Below, piece after piece: positions 16,998-24,629 of a DNA stretch of 64,000 nucleotides; within the stretch, counting starts at the first letter, position 1, and every line of letters starts with the position of its first letter. Source of the DNA: Dehalococcoidia bacterium (lineage in GTDB: Bacteria; Chloroflexota; Dehalococcoidia; GIF9; AB-539-J10); NCBI GenBank assembly GCA_007129495.1, contig SKVJ01000032.1, forward strand, positions 35,445-99,444, in the 5' to 3' direction. The notes beneath the pieces are model-generated. The model made no database searches and had not been told where the DNA came from. It was given only the letters and a program-made list of their open reading frames with translations. Position numbers and translations under genes: made by a program.

Positions 16998-18143
16998 TCA
17001 TCTAAGCCCGGTGATCTGGCGGGCTATTGTCCAGCGTTGCATCTCGGACGTACCTTCGAACAGTTCCATAATGCGTTGGTCGCGGTAGATTCTCTCGACA
17101 CCGAACTCCCTGGTATAACCGTAACCACCGTGTATCTGAATGGCCTTGTGGGCGATCCGATGAGCCGCCTCGCTGGCGAACAGTTTCGCCATTGCAGGCT
17201 CCTTTGCACTCACCTCACCTGTTGCCTGTTGCTGCCAGGCGGCGCGGTACGTCAACAGCCGTGCGGCATCGAGATCGACAGCCATATCGGCAATCATGAA
17301 CTGTATACCCTGGTGGCGGGCGATCTCGACGCCAAACTGCTTGCGTTCCTTCGCATAGGCTACCGCCGCATCGTAAGCGGCATGTGCCAGCCCGACACTC
17401 TGCGCAGCGATGGATACTCTGCACGAATCGATCGCCTTCAGCGCGATCTTGAAGCCTTGTCCTTCCTCTCCCAAGAGATCTTCCGCCGGAACTTTGCAAT
17501 TGTCAAATACGAGTTCCGCAGCTGAAGCGGGATGGAGGCCCATCTTCTTCTCAAGCTTTCCAACAGAAAACCCCGGGGTATCACGGTTGACTATGAACGC
17601 GCTGATACCCTTGTGCCCCATAGTCTTGTCCCTGGTTGCAAAGGTGACCAGGAAGTCAGCCTCGGCACCGTTTGTTATGAAGATCTTAGTGCCGTTGAGC
17701 ACGTAGTAGTCACCCTCTCGACTGTACTTCATGTCGAGAGCGGCGACGTCGCTGCCCGCCATGGCCTCGGTGAGTGCGAAGGCGACGGTGGCTCCTTCAT
17801 TCGCTACCCGAGGAATGTACGCGCGCTTCTGCTTCTCGTTTCCGAACATGACAATTGGTCCGATGGCGAGGCTAACTGTAGTGATGTAGATGCTCGAGAG
17901 ACCGCCGGACCCCCGGCCTAGCTCTTCGCAGGCAATGACAAAGCTGAGGTCGTCGCCACTGCCGCCGTATTCCTCGGGAAGATGAAGTCCGAACAGTCCC
18001 AGTTCAACCATCTTATTCAGGGCCTCTACCGGAAAGTCTCCCGTCTCATCCCAGGTTGCAGCATAGGGGACCACTTCGTTGTTGACGAAGTCGCGCAATA
18101 CAGATTGGAGCATCTTGTGCTCCTCGGTGAGTTCGAAGTCCAC
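16998..18143 (-). CDS. Acyl-CoA dehydrogenase (first of three tandem copies)
   Basis: 381 residues, first in the transcription order. Motifs: MDFELTEEHKMLQSVLRDFV, AFALTEAMAGSDVAALD, KIFITNGAEADF, ERKQFGVEIARHQGIQFMIA, HGGYGYTREFGVERIYRDQR. The catalytic segment reads LFEGTSEMQRW, with Phe where the two downstream copies have Tyr next to the catalytic Glu, which may alter chain-length preference. The start codon is GTG at 18143 behind AGGAGGA; the reading is fixed by homology with the paralogues. Upstream on the same strand is a 44-codon ORF with a very strong ribosome site. No ETF or enoyl-CoA hydratase gene accompanies the array, so the electron acceptor and next enzyme lie elsewhere. Confidence 0.93.
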   Translation of the reverse strand: MDFELTEEHKMLQSVLRDFVNNEVVPYAATWDETGDFPVEALNKMVELGLFGLHLPEEYGGSGDDLSFVIACEELGRGSGGLSSIYITTVSLAIGPIVMFGNEKQKRAYIPRVANEGATVAFALTEAMAGSDVAALDMKYSREGDYYVLNGTKIFITNGAEADFLVTFATRDKTMGHKGISAFIVNRDTPGFSVGKLEKKMGLHPASAAELVFDNCKVPAEDLLGEEGQGFKIALKAIDSCRVSIAAQSVGLAHAAYDAAVAYAKERKQFGVEIARHQGIQFMIADMAVDLDAARLLTYRAAWQQQATGEVSAKEPAMAKLFASEAAHRIAHKAIQIHGGYGYTREFGVERIYRDQRIMELFEGTSEMQRWTIARQITGLR

Positions 18144-18201
18144 GTGTTCCTCCTGAAGGATGATGCGCCAGTATGAGATCAGACGTACCCGTTGCTGTAC
18201 C

Positions 18202-18336
18202 TCAACAGAGACCTGAGCTGTACGCCGACTCGTGCTGCTGGAGCATGTCTATCATGTTGCGCAATGGCTGGTGCATGGTACCACTGGCCGGTGTGGCACG
18301 GCAATGTACTGTACTCGTCCAGTGGATTAGAGACAT
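18202..18336 (-). CDS. Possible 44-residue peptide upstream of the acyl-CoA dehydrogenases
   Basis: ATG at 18336 is preceded at once by GGAAAGGAGGTGAT (18350-18337), one of the strongest ribosome sites in the window. The frame runs 44 codons to TGA 18204-18202 and begins MSLIHWTSTVHCRATPASG. The product is His- and Ser-rich, has no membrane helix and matches no family I know. It ends 58 bases before the GTG of the first acyl-CoA dehydrogenase. It could be a genuine small protein, a leader peptide, or a displaced ribosome site. Confidence 0.35.
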   Translation of the reverse strand: MSLIHWTSTVHCRATPASGTMHQPLRNMIDMLQQHESAYSSGLC

Positions 18337-18423
18337 ATCACCTCCTTTCCGCTGTGGCGGAATCGTGCCGCCTCAGGAAGGAGTAAGGATGCAGATGGTG
18401 ATCGAGGTACCGATTCGAGAGAT

Positions 18424-18807
18424 CTACTTCTCACTTTCGGTGCCGTGTTCCTGCTGCTGAGCGGTCAGCAATATCCCGCGGTCATCCGCCATCTCCTTGT
18501 GCAGGAAATAGCCGATTACTGTACGGATGGCAACAATACCGCCGAGAATCATGATCTCCTGAACAGTGGGCTGCAAGGCAGTGCGTATTACGTCAGCAGC
18601 AATCAGGAACTCGAGGCCGAGCAACAGCGATGACCCGAACTGCTGGCGCAGTCTGAGTCGCGCAAATGGCAATCGCCTTCTGCGGAAGTAAGCTATCTCC
18701 TGCCTGATGGTATTGACCGTTGTTGCTGTTGCTCCCCAGAGTATGATGATGACCCCGACCACGGCAACAATTTCCGAAGTGGTCCGCAGCACGTCTGAAA
18801 GAATCAC
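18424..18807 (-). CDS. DUF1622 family membrane protein
   Basis: 127 residues with three predicted helices (SEIVAVVGVIIILWGATAT, LLLGLEFLIAADVIRTAL, EIMILGGIVAIRTVIGYFL). The central LRQQFGSSLLLGLEFLIAAD and the IRTVIGYFLHKEM end match the DUF1622 pattern, a family of small inner-membrane proteins of unknown function. The N-terminal helix is followed by a basic stretch (FRRRRLPFARLRLRQQ) typical of a cytosolic loop. The gene is last in a minus-strand series with two YeeE/YedE proteins, 31 bases after the preceding stop, and may be cotranscribed with the sulfur-handling genes. The C-terminus is polar and Gln/Glu-rich. Confidence 0.65.
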   Translation of the reverse strand: MILSDVLRTTSEIVAVVGVIIILWGATATTVNTIRQEIAYFRRRRLPFARLRLRQQFGSSLLLGLEFLIAADVIRTALQPTVQEIMILGGIVAIRTVIGYFLHKEMADDRGILLTAQQQEHGTESEK

Positions 18808-18838
18808 CCTCTTCCGCTCTCCTCAACGTAATACCCGG

Positions 18839-19393
18839 TCATAAGCCAAGCCATTCCAGGCCGAATAGAAATACTATCAGCAGCGTGATCACTACTGTGA
18901 TGGTCTGCCAGGTTCCCAGGTGCGCAACGTCCTGAATTGTCATACGGCCGAATGCACCCTCTGCCATAAAGGGCTTCAGGCGGGGATAGAGAAGCACGAA
19001 CAGCCATGACCCGAACAGAAGGCCTGTGATGCCCCCGACCAGGGCATCCATGGCACCCTGTCCCACTGCGCCTGCCACAATGCCCGGACAGTACCCCAGA
19101 AGGGCGAACCCAGCCCCAAAAATCAGCCCGCCCACTACAGTCCCCCCGAATGTGCCGCTACGAATACTGAGGTTGACCCATCCTCTTCCACTCATGAAAT
19201 GCACGCCCAGCATGCCTACGATTACAGCTGACATCATTACTTTGAGAACGGTGAAGTCCACAAGCAGGAGCTGTCCAATGATGACTTCGTATCGGGTGAC
19301 TCCTGCCTTCTGCAGGAATATACCAAAAATGATTCCGAAGAGCAGAGCAAGGCCTTTCTGTCCACCGGCATTATTCCTTATGGATTCCAGCAT
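18839..19393 (-). CDS. YeeE/YedE family sulfur transporter-like protein
   Basis: 184 residues, about five membrane helices, the size of a half-length YeeE/YedE protein. The family signature is clear: a GF-x-LxGYCPG motif (GAGFALLGYCPGIVAGAVGQG) with the conserved Cys that in YeeE relays thiosulfate by transient thiol contacts, and an N-terminal GIIFGIFLQKAGVTR. Full-length YeeE carries two such halves in one chain; here a second gene with the complementary half precedes it by nine bases. The pair therefore probably forms a heterodimeric importer of thiosulfate or another sulfur compound in the cytoplasmic membrane. The upstream metallo-beta-lactamase/rhodanese gene fits with persulfide processing. 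Confidence 0.85.
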   Translation of the reverse strand: MLESIRNNAGGQKGLALLFGIIFGIFLQKAGVTRYEVIIGQLLLVDFTVLKVMMSAVIVGMLGVHFMSGRGWVNLSIRSGTFGGTVVGGLIFGAGFALLGYCPGIVAGAVGQGAMDALVGGITGLLFGSWLFVLLYPRLKPFMAEGAFGRMTIQDVAHLGTWQTITVVITLLIVFLFGLEWLGL

Positions 19394-19402
19394 TGTTGTG
19401 AC

Positions 19403-19924
19403 CTACCCTGCGATAACTACATACAGCAAAGTGGCGACCGCGATGCCTCCTGCGAAGAAACAGATAGCTGCCACCCAACTGGCGACGGAGAGTTGCATCG
19501 TGCCGCTGATGCCATGGCCGCTCGTGCATCCACCGGCCCACCTCGAACCAAGTCCGAGGAGCGTGCCTCCCACGAAGGACACGCCAATGCGTGGAACAAC
19601 TGCGCTGCCAAATGCCGTCAGCCACGGTTCGGGCACCCACACCAGCCGCGCCTGACCTGACGCCATCGAGGAGATGAATGCGCCGATGACAATCCCGACT
19701 ACCAGCATCCATTGCCAGTCGATGCGAGGAGGCGTCTCTCTGAAGAACTCCCGTTGAAAGACCCTGCTACCCCGAAACAGTCGCTCTATCATTCCCGCCG
19801 TTCTTAGGTATGCAGTGGAAGTCCCCAGTTCCTTAGAGGACAGTAGAAATGTGAACCAACTGAGTACACCGATGCCGGCCCCTGAGATGTAGGGTGACCA
19901 TTGTTCTATCGTTAGCCAATCCAT
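19403..19924 (-). CDS. YeeE/YedE family sulfur transporter-like protein
   Basis: 173 residues from the ATG at 19924 (MDWLTIEQWSPYISGAGIG). About four or five membrane helices. The family motif is GLGSRWAGGCTSGHGISGT, the GGCTSGHG sequence found in the partner half of YeeE/YedE transporters, with its conserved Cys. Together with the downstream gene (GYCPG half) it would rebuild the two-half architecture of YeeE. The frame is open up to 19984 but that extension overlaps the end of the upstream gene and looks non-homologous. The ribosome site is weak, so translation may depend on readthrough from the upstream gene, whose stop is 31 bases away. Confidence 0.85.
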   Translation of the reverse strand: MDWLTIEQWSPYISGAGIGVLSWFTFLLSSKELGTSTAYLRTAGMIERLFRGSRVFQREFFRETPPRIDWQWMLVVGIVIGAFISSMASGQARLVWVPEPWLTAFGSAVVPRIGVSFVGGTLLGLGSRWAGGCTSGHGISGTMQLSVASWVAAICFFAGGIAVATLLYVVIAG

Positions 19925-19955
19925 AGCACGCTCGATCTTGATACTGTCCGACCGA

Positions 19956-21332
19956 TCAAATGTCGTAGGAGAAGCCCGCTGCATTGTACCCGGTCAGTCC
20001 CCCGGCCAGGTTCATGAGCTGGCTGAATCCACGCTGGAGCAGCAGGCTGATTCCGAGAGTTGCCCGATTTCCCCCCGGGCAGACTACTATGAGAGGGTGC
20101 TCACGATCGAGTTCCGCGAATCGTGTCCGCAACTCAGCCACAGGGATGTTCACGGCCCGTTTGATGTGCGCCTGGTTGAATTCCTGAGCTGATCGCACGT
20201 CGAGGACGGAAAGTTGCGCATCCCGCGTCAGCATATCATGGAATTCCACCGCCGAGAGTTGTGGCACATGCCTTGCCGGGAATCCCGCAGCAGCCCATGC
20301 TGGCATAGCTCCATCGAGGAATCCTGTTGTGTTGTCCAGGCCAACTCTCCTCAGCCAGTCGACGACCTCCCGAACCTGCTCGAAGGAATTCGCCACGATG
20401 AGGATGTCCTTTTCCGGAGGGAGGACCCATCCTGCAAACGTGGGGAAGTTGGTTGCGAGATCAATAGAGTACGCTCCCGCTATGTGCTGGGCTCCAAATG
20501 ACTCGTACGGCCTCGCATCGAGCACGATGGCCTTCTCGTGACGTGACGCTTCATTGAATTCCGTCGCTGACATCGCGTGCGGAAAAGGAAGGGAATCAAC
20601 GAGAGAAGGGCCACGCGTGTTGATGACGGTGCAGCGGCTGAAGTGGTCGGGAGCCGGCGGCATGTCTTTGCCTACCGCTGCGGTGAACTCGTCGGCATCC
20701 GGTATCTGCAGAGCCTCATTGAAGAGTCGCTCATAGCCGATCGTGCTGGTACGCTTGGCGGCTATAGATTTTCCGCACAAAGAGCCAGCCGCGTGGAGAG
20801 GATAGACCTCGCAGAAGTCCGGCAGATTCAGGAGCTTCTGGTACAGGCTGACATGGAGCTTATGACTGAGTTCCTCAGATCTTCCCGGAAACAGGTCCGG
20901 ACGCCCAACATCCCCAACAAACAGGGTATCTCCGCAGAAGACCCCGGCCGGCTGGTGTCCGCGAGATAGATCGATTACAACAAATGATACATGCTCAGGT
21001 GTATGGCCCGGCGTCTCAACAACCTGAAGCACCATGTCTTCGATCTCGACTTCGTCGCCTTCACTCAAGGCTATGTGGTCGAAGGAGCAGTTTCCGAGTT
21101 TCGGGGCATACATTGTGGCGCCTGTCTTCTCCGCCAGATCCATGTGTCCGGATACAAAATCGGCATGGAGGTGAGTCTCCAGAACGTGCGTAATTGTCAG
21201 ACCCAGGGCGTGTGCCGTATCAAGGTAGATCTGAACGTCCCGTCGCGGATCGATAACTGCGCATGACTGATTTCCGGCAAGCATATATGAGATGTGAGAG
21301 AGTTTTGGTGTATAGAACGGAAGCAACAGCAT
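19956..21332 (-). CDS. Metallo-beta-lactamase fold hydrolase fused to two rhodanese domains
   Basis: 458 residues. Residues 1-240 are a metallo-beta-lactamase domain of the ETHE1/persulfide-dioxygenase-like group: ETHLHADFVSGH near residue 55, ETPGHTPEHV near 110 and FCGDTLFVGDVGRPDL near 135. Two rhodanese modules follow. The first (VLDARPYESFGAQHIAGAYS) lacks an active-site Cys, reading ILIVANSFEQ at that place. The second (VLDVRSAQEFNQAHIKRAVN) has a CPGGNR loop with the sulfur-carrying Cys. Such fusions handle glutathione or low-molecular-weight persulfides and pass sulfane sulfur. The ATG at 21332 follows GAGGGGTGG. It begins the set with the two YeeE/YedE proteins, suggesting uptake and detoxification or assimilation of reduced sulfur. 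Confidence 0.88.
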   Translation of the reverse strand: MLLLPFYTPKLSHISYMLAGNQSCAVIDPRRDVQIYLDTAHALGLTITHVLETHLHADFVSGHMDLAEKTGATMYAPKLGNCSFDHIALSEGDEVEIEDMVLQVVETPGHTPEHVSFVVIDLSRGHQPAGVFCGDTLFVGDVGRPDLFPGRSEELSHKLHVSLYQKLLNLPDFCEVYPLHAAGSLCGKSIAAKRTSTIGYERLFNEALQIPDADEFTAAVGKDMPPAPDHFSRCTVINTRGPSLVDSLPFPHAMSATEFNEASRHEKAIVLDARPYESFGAQHIAGAYSIDLATNFPTFAGWVLPPEKDILIVANSFEQVREVVDWLRRVGLDNTTGFLDGAMPAWAAAGFPARHVPQLSAVEFHDMLTRDAQLSVLDVRSAQEFNQAHIKRAVNIPVAELRTRFAELDREHPLIVVCPGGNRATLGISLLLQRGFSQLMNLAGGLTGYNAAGFSYDI

Positions 21333-21382
21333 ATGAACCACCCCTCGATATATGTGTTCTATCACCCTATAGTAATCAGTCG

Positions 21383-23173
21383 TTATCCGTAACACAAATA
21401 GGTGAGCATGACTGCGACCACGAGAAACAGGATGGTCATTATGCCGCCTGCCTTCAAGTAGTCCCTGTTTCGGTAACCTCCGGGTCCCATGAAGAGTGCG
21501 TTGACCTGGTGTGTTGGGAGCACAAAGGAATTCGAAGCGGAGACAGCAACCAGCAATGCGAGTGGTCGAGGGTCAAGCTCAGCCATCGCCGCCATCGCAA
21601 TAATGAGAGGCACCAGCACAACGGTGGCAGCAACGTTGGACATCAATAGTGAGAAGATAGTGGCGATGAGAGCCACGATGGAATAGAGCAGCAGCGGGTG
21701 CCCGCCCATCGCGAGCTCCGTTGCTCCACCGGCTATGTACGCAGCCGCGCCGGAGGTCTCCATCGCGACTCCTACCGGTATGAGGCCTGCAAGTAGAAAC
21801 ACCGTTCTCCAGTCTATGGCGCGGTACGCTTCATCGATGGTCAACACTCCAAGGAGAATCATCGCAAGAGCTCCGGTGAACAGTCCGAGAGAGATCTGCA
21901 CTCCGGAGACGGCAAGACCTATCCCCAGTGAGAAGCACAGCACCGCAACGAGGGGCTTCTTTCTCTGGGTCGTGTGGCCTTCAATGTGGCTGACCAGCAC
22001 GAAATTACGGTCTTGCTGAAGAGAGGCGAGTGTGGCCCACGTGCCGAACACGACCAGAGTATCTCCAGGTTCAAGCGGAACATCTGAGAAGTCACTGCGC
22101 ACTTGCTGGTGTCTGCTCATGAGAAGGATGGGTTCCACTCCCAGGTTCTTCCGCAGCGCTATTCTTCTCAGCGTTAATCCTTTGATTCCGGCCCTCGGGC
22201 GGACTACCAACTCTGCAAATCCCGCCTCGTCACCACTCTCAAGAGAACTACTCAAATCACTCTGGCGGCCAGGTTCACGCAATCCATGGTCCTCGGCGAA
22301 GCGCACCACATTCTCTCGCGATCCCAGGAGTGCCAATTGCTGGCCTGATACAAAGGACGTATGCCGCCAGGGAGCATACAGTACATCTCCGTCCGCTTCC
22401 AATGCCAGCAGGTGAACGTTGTAGTCCTCCCATAGTCGTGCCCTCTCACGGGTGCTTCCCACTAAAGGGCTGCTGTCCGGGATCGTGAAATAGGAGATAG
22501 TGGTCGGCAATTGCCAGGCTTCGATCAGTTCTTCCTGGGTGCCGGAAGCAGTTCCGGTCTCTGTGTCCGGGAAGAGGCGTCTTCCGAGCAGGAGGAAGTA
22601 TGTGATACCGACGGCTAGCAGGGCAATTCCAATCGGTGTCACGGCGAAGAACCCGTACGACTGAAGGTCTCTCTGGCGTAGCAGGTCATTAAGGATTATG
22701 AGGGGGCCTGACGCTACCATGGTGAGGCAACCACCCAGGATAGCGGCGAATCCGACGGGCATGAGGGTTCTGGACAGCGATACGCCCTCGGTGCGTGACA
22801 GACGGAGCAGGCTGGGCAGAAACAGTGCGGCCGCTCCGATATTCTGCATGAACCCGGAAAGTGACCCGACAGTGGCCGACATCAGAGCAATAAGCCGGGC
22901 TTCGCTGCGCCCGGAGATACGCAGTATTGGTTTTGTAATCAGCTTGGTCACGCCGGAGCGGTCCAGCCCCTGGCTCAGTATCATGACGGCTATAACTGCG
23001 ATTACCGCATTGCTGGCGAAACCCGAAAATGCTTCGGCGGGAGTCAAGAGCCCCAGCCACGCAATGGTGAGCATGGCGAGAATGGCAACAACGTCGATGC
23101 GAAGCTTCTCAGTGATAAGGAGCACTGAAACGATGCCCATCACGACAAGAATAAGCCCGATCTCAATCGTCAT
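21383..23173 (-). CDS. SLC13 family permease with two RCK_C (TrkA-C) domains
   Basis: 596 residues. Helices at both ends form the ion-transporter domain (N-terminal half to about residue 195, C-terminal half from about 395). Between them lie two cytosolic TrkA-C modules: LVGSTRERARLWEDYNVHLL with FVSGQQLALLGSRENVVRFA, and VVRPRAGIKGLTLRRIALRK with PLEPGDTLVVFGTW. This arrangement is typical of divalent-anion:Na+ symporters of the SLC13/CitT group, including bacterial sulfate permeases such as SLT. Family-like membrane motifs include QNIGAAALFLPSLLR and LMSNVAATVVLVPL. It lies 50 bases upstream of the MBL-rhodanese gene on the same strand, so sulfate or another sulfur oxyanion is a reasonable but unproved substrate. 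No clear Shine-Dalgarno precedes the ATG. Confidence 0.85.
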   Translation of the reverse strand: MTIEIGLILVVMGIVSVLLITEKLRIDVVAILAMLTIAWLGLLTPAEAFSGFASNAVIAVIAVMILSQGLDRSGVTKLITKPILRISGRSEARLIALMSATVGSLSGFMQNIGAAALFLPSLLRLSRTEGVSLSRTLMPVGFAAILGGCLTMVASGPLIILNDLLRQRDLQSYGFFAVTPIGIALLAVGITYFLLLGRRLFPDTETGTASGTQEELIEAWQLPTTISYFTIPDSSPLVGSTRERARLWEDYNVHLLALEADGDVLYAPWRHTSFVSGQQLALLGSRENVVRFAEDHGLREPGRQSDLSSSLESGDEAGFAELVVRPRAGIKGLTLRRIALRKNLGVEPILLMSRHQQVRSDFSDVPLEPGDTLVVFGTWATLASLQQDRNFVLVSHIEGHTTQRKKPLVAVLCFSLGIGLAVSGVQISLGLFTGALAMILLGVLTIDEAYRAIDWRTVFLLAGLIPVGVAMETSGAAAYIAGGATELAMGGHPLLLYSIVALIATIFSLLMSNVAATVVLVPLIIAMAAMAELDPRPLALLVAVSASNSFVLPTHQVNALFMGPGGYRNRDYLKAGGIMTILFLVVAVMLTYLCYG

Positions 23174-23320
23174 AGAACTTCAAAGACTGGCCCGCCTTTT
23201 TGTCCGCGACCTACACCAGAAATGTTCGTCTCTGATACACTGCGACCCAGCAGGCAACGGAAATATCTCCCGCAACGGTCCTTCCGGACCATCAGCCACT
23301 GTCATGGAATGGACCTGTTT

Positions 23321-24580
23321 CTAGCTACCGTTCGGTGGTTGCTGCAACCCTGCTATATCCTGCTTCAGTGGTGAGCCGCACTGGGCGCAGAATCTACCGC
23401 CGGGAATACTGGCAGACTGGCATGCCGGACACGGTGTCTGGGACACAGCCTCAGATTGGCCATAATACAGCTTCACGTGTGGCCATGGTATCTCGATATG
23501 CTCCTTGTCGAAGGCCTTCTTGATGCGGAGGCGGAATTCCCGTGTGAGTTCCCACTGTGTCATCGGCTTCGTATCGCCAAGCACCTTGATCTCGATGCCT
23601 GATTCTCCGAATCTGTTAACACCGAGGCTTTGTGGTGCGGTGCGTATCTTGGGTCCCCAGAAAGGATCCTTCGCCATCTCCTCTCCGACACGATTGATGA
23701 CCCGGATCACGTGTTCGAGGTCCTCTCCATAGGCAACGGGCACGTCGAGGTGCAGACGCGAGTATACCTTCGTGTAATTGCTTGCCGCCTTGATCTCTCC
23801 GTTCGGAATGCTGTGAACGATGCCGTCGAGATCTCGCAGCACGGTGCGCTTCAGCGTTACGTCCTCTACGAGACCTGCGATGCCGGCAACCTTGACTACG
23901 TCGCCTTTGTTGTACTGGTCCTCCATCAGAATGAACAGCCCGGCGATCATGTCCCGGATCAGGCTCTGTGCCCCGAAGCCTATGGCGATGCCAGCGACAC
24001 CGGCAGTTGCCAGCAGGGGGGTCACATCAACGCCGATCTCCCCTAGGATCATGAACACCGCAATTACGGCTATGATGATCGCGGCAAGTGTGGTGAGCAT
24101 GCCGCTCAGTGTCTGTACCCTTCGAGCGAGATCCTCCTTCGCTTTGCGGCCCCGCCCGCGAGAGGACATCGAACTCTCCACGACTCCAGGCATGACTGTC
24201 CTGACGAGCCGGAACAGCAGGTATGCGATCGCTGCGATCAGGAGGATGATCAGTCCGTGCGACAGGAACCAGACCTTGATCGACTCGGGGGTTATTACGG
24301 CCTCGGGGCCCTCGCGGGCGAGCGTCAGGGCCACTGCCGCGGCGCCAATAATCAGGAGAATCAGCGTGTCAAGAACCGCAATGACTGCGTCACATAGTCG
24401 CTGCAGTCTCTGCACCCTTGTGCTGTAGCCCCTCTCCTGTATCCATGTCTGGAGTCGTGGACGTCCAAACACGAGAATCGCCAGGGCGAGGGCCGAACCC
24501 ATGAGGATCCAGATGCTATGGGCACTGAACCACTGCCAGAGTGATACGAGGTCAATACTGCCCGTAACCGCGAACGCCAC
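23321..24580 (-). CDS. MscS-family mechanosensitive channel with C-terminal zinc ribbon
   Basis: 419 residues. The first 175 hold four membrane helices; then the pore-lining MscS segment ATAGVAGIAIGFGAQSLIRD near residue 190, the beta domain (MEDQYNKGDVVKVAGIAGLV, SIPNGEIKAASNYTK) and the C-terminal alpha/beta domain ending IPWPHVKLYYG. MscS channels open under membrane tension to release solutes in hypo-osmotic shock. Past residue 390 is an extra tail with two CxxC pairs, CPACQ and CAQCG, a zinc-ribbon not found in E. coli MscS. The start codon is GTG at 24580. A full promoter ends six bases upstream, so the mRNA is predicted to be leaderless. Confidence 0.88.
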   Translation of the reverse strand: MAFAVTGSIDLVSLWQWFSAHSIWILMGSALALAILVFGRPRLQTWIQERGYSTRVQRLQRLCDAVIAVLDTLILLIIGAAAVALTLAREGPEAVITPESIKVWFLSHGLIILLIAAIAYLLFRLVRTVMPGVVESSMSSRGRGRKAKEDLARRVQTLSGMLTTLAAIIIAVIAVFMILGEIGVDVTPLLATAGVAGIAIGFGAQSLIRDMIAGLFILMEDQYNKGDVVKVAGIAGLVEDVTLKRTVLRDLDGIVHSIPNGEIKAASNYTKVYSRLHLDVPVAYGEDLEHVIRVINRVGEEMAKDPFWGPKIRTAPQSLGVNRFGESGIEIKVLGDTKPMTQWELTREFRLRIKKAFDKEHIEIPWPHVKLYYGQSEAVSQTPCPACQSASIPGGRFCAQCGSPLKQDIAGLQQPPNGS

Positions 24581-24586
24581 GCTGCA

Positions 24587-24615
24587 AGTCTAGGGTTGCT
24601 CAATTGTCTCGTCAA
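24587..24615 (-). promoter_or_regulatory. Promoter of the mscS-like gene, predicted leaderless
   Basis: Minus strand: TTGACG (24615-24610), 17-base spacer, TAGACT (24592-24587). Six bases separate the -10 box from the GTG, placing the transcription start on the start codon. Confidence 0.65.
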
Positions 24616-24629
24616 GCCCTCTTGCCCTG

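Noticed and set aside
14642..18143. Three acyl-CoA dehydrogenases as an assembly duplication
   Set aside because: The copies differ at many positions in protein and DNA, including the active-site neighbourhood, so they are genuine paralogues.
18389..18460. 23-codon plus-strand ORF behind AGGAAGGAG
   Set aside because: Very short, no family, antisense to the end of the DUF1622 gene; the ribosome-like site may be chance.
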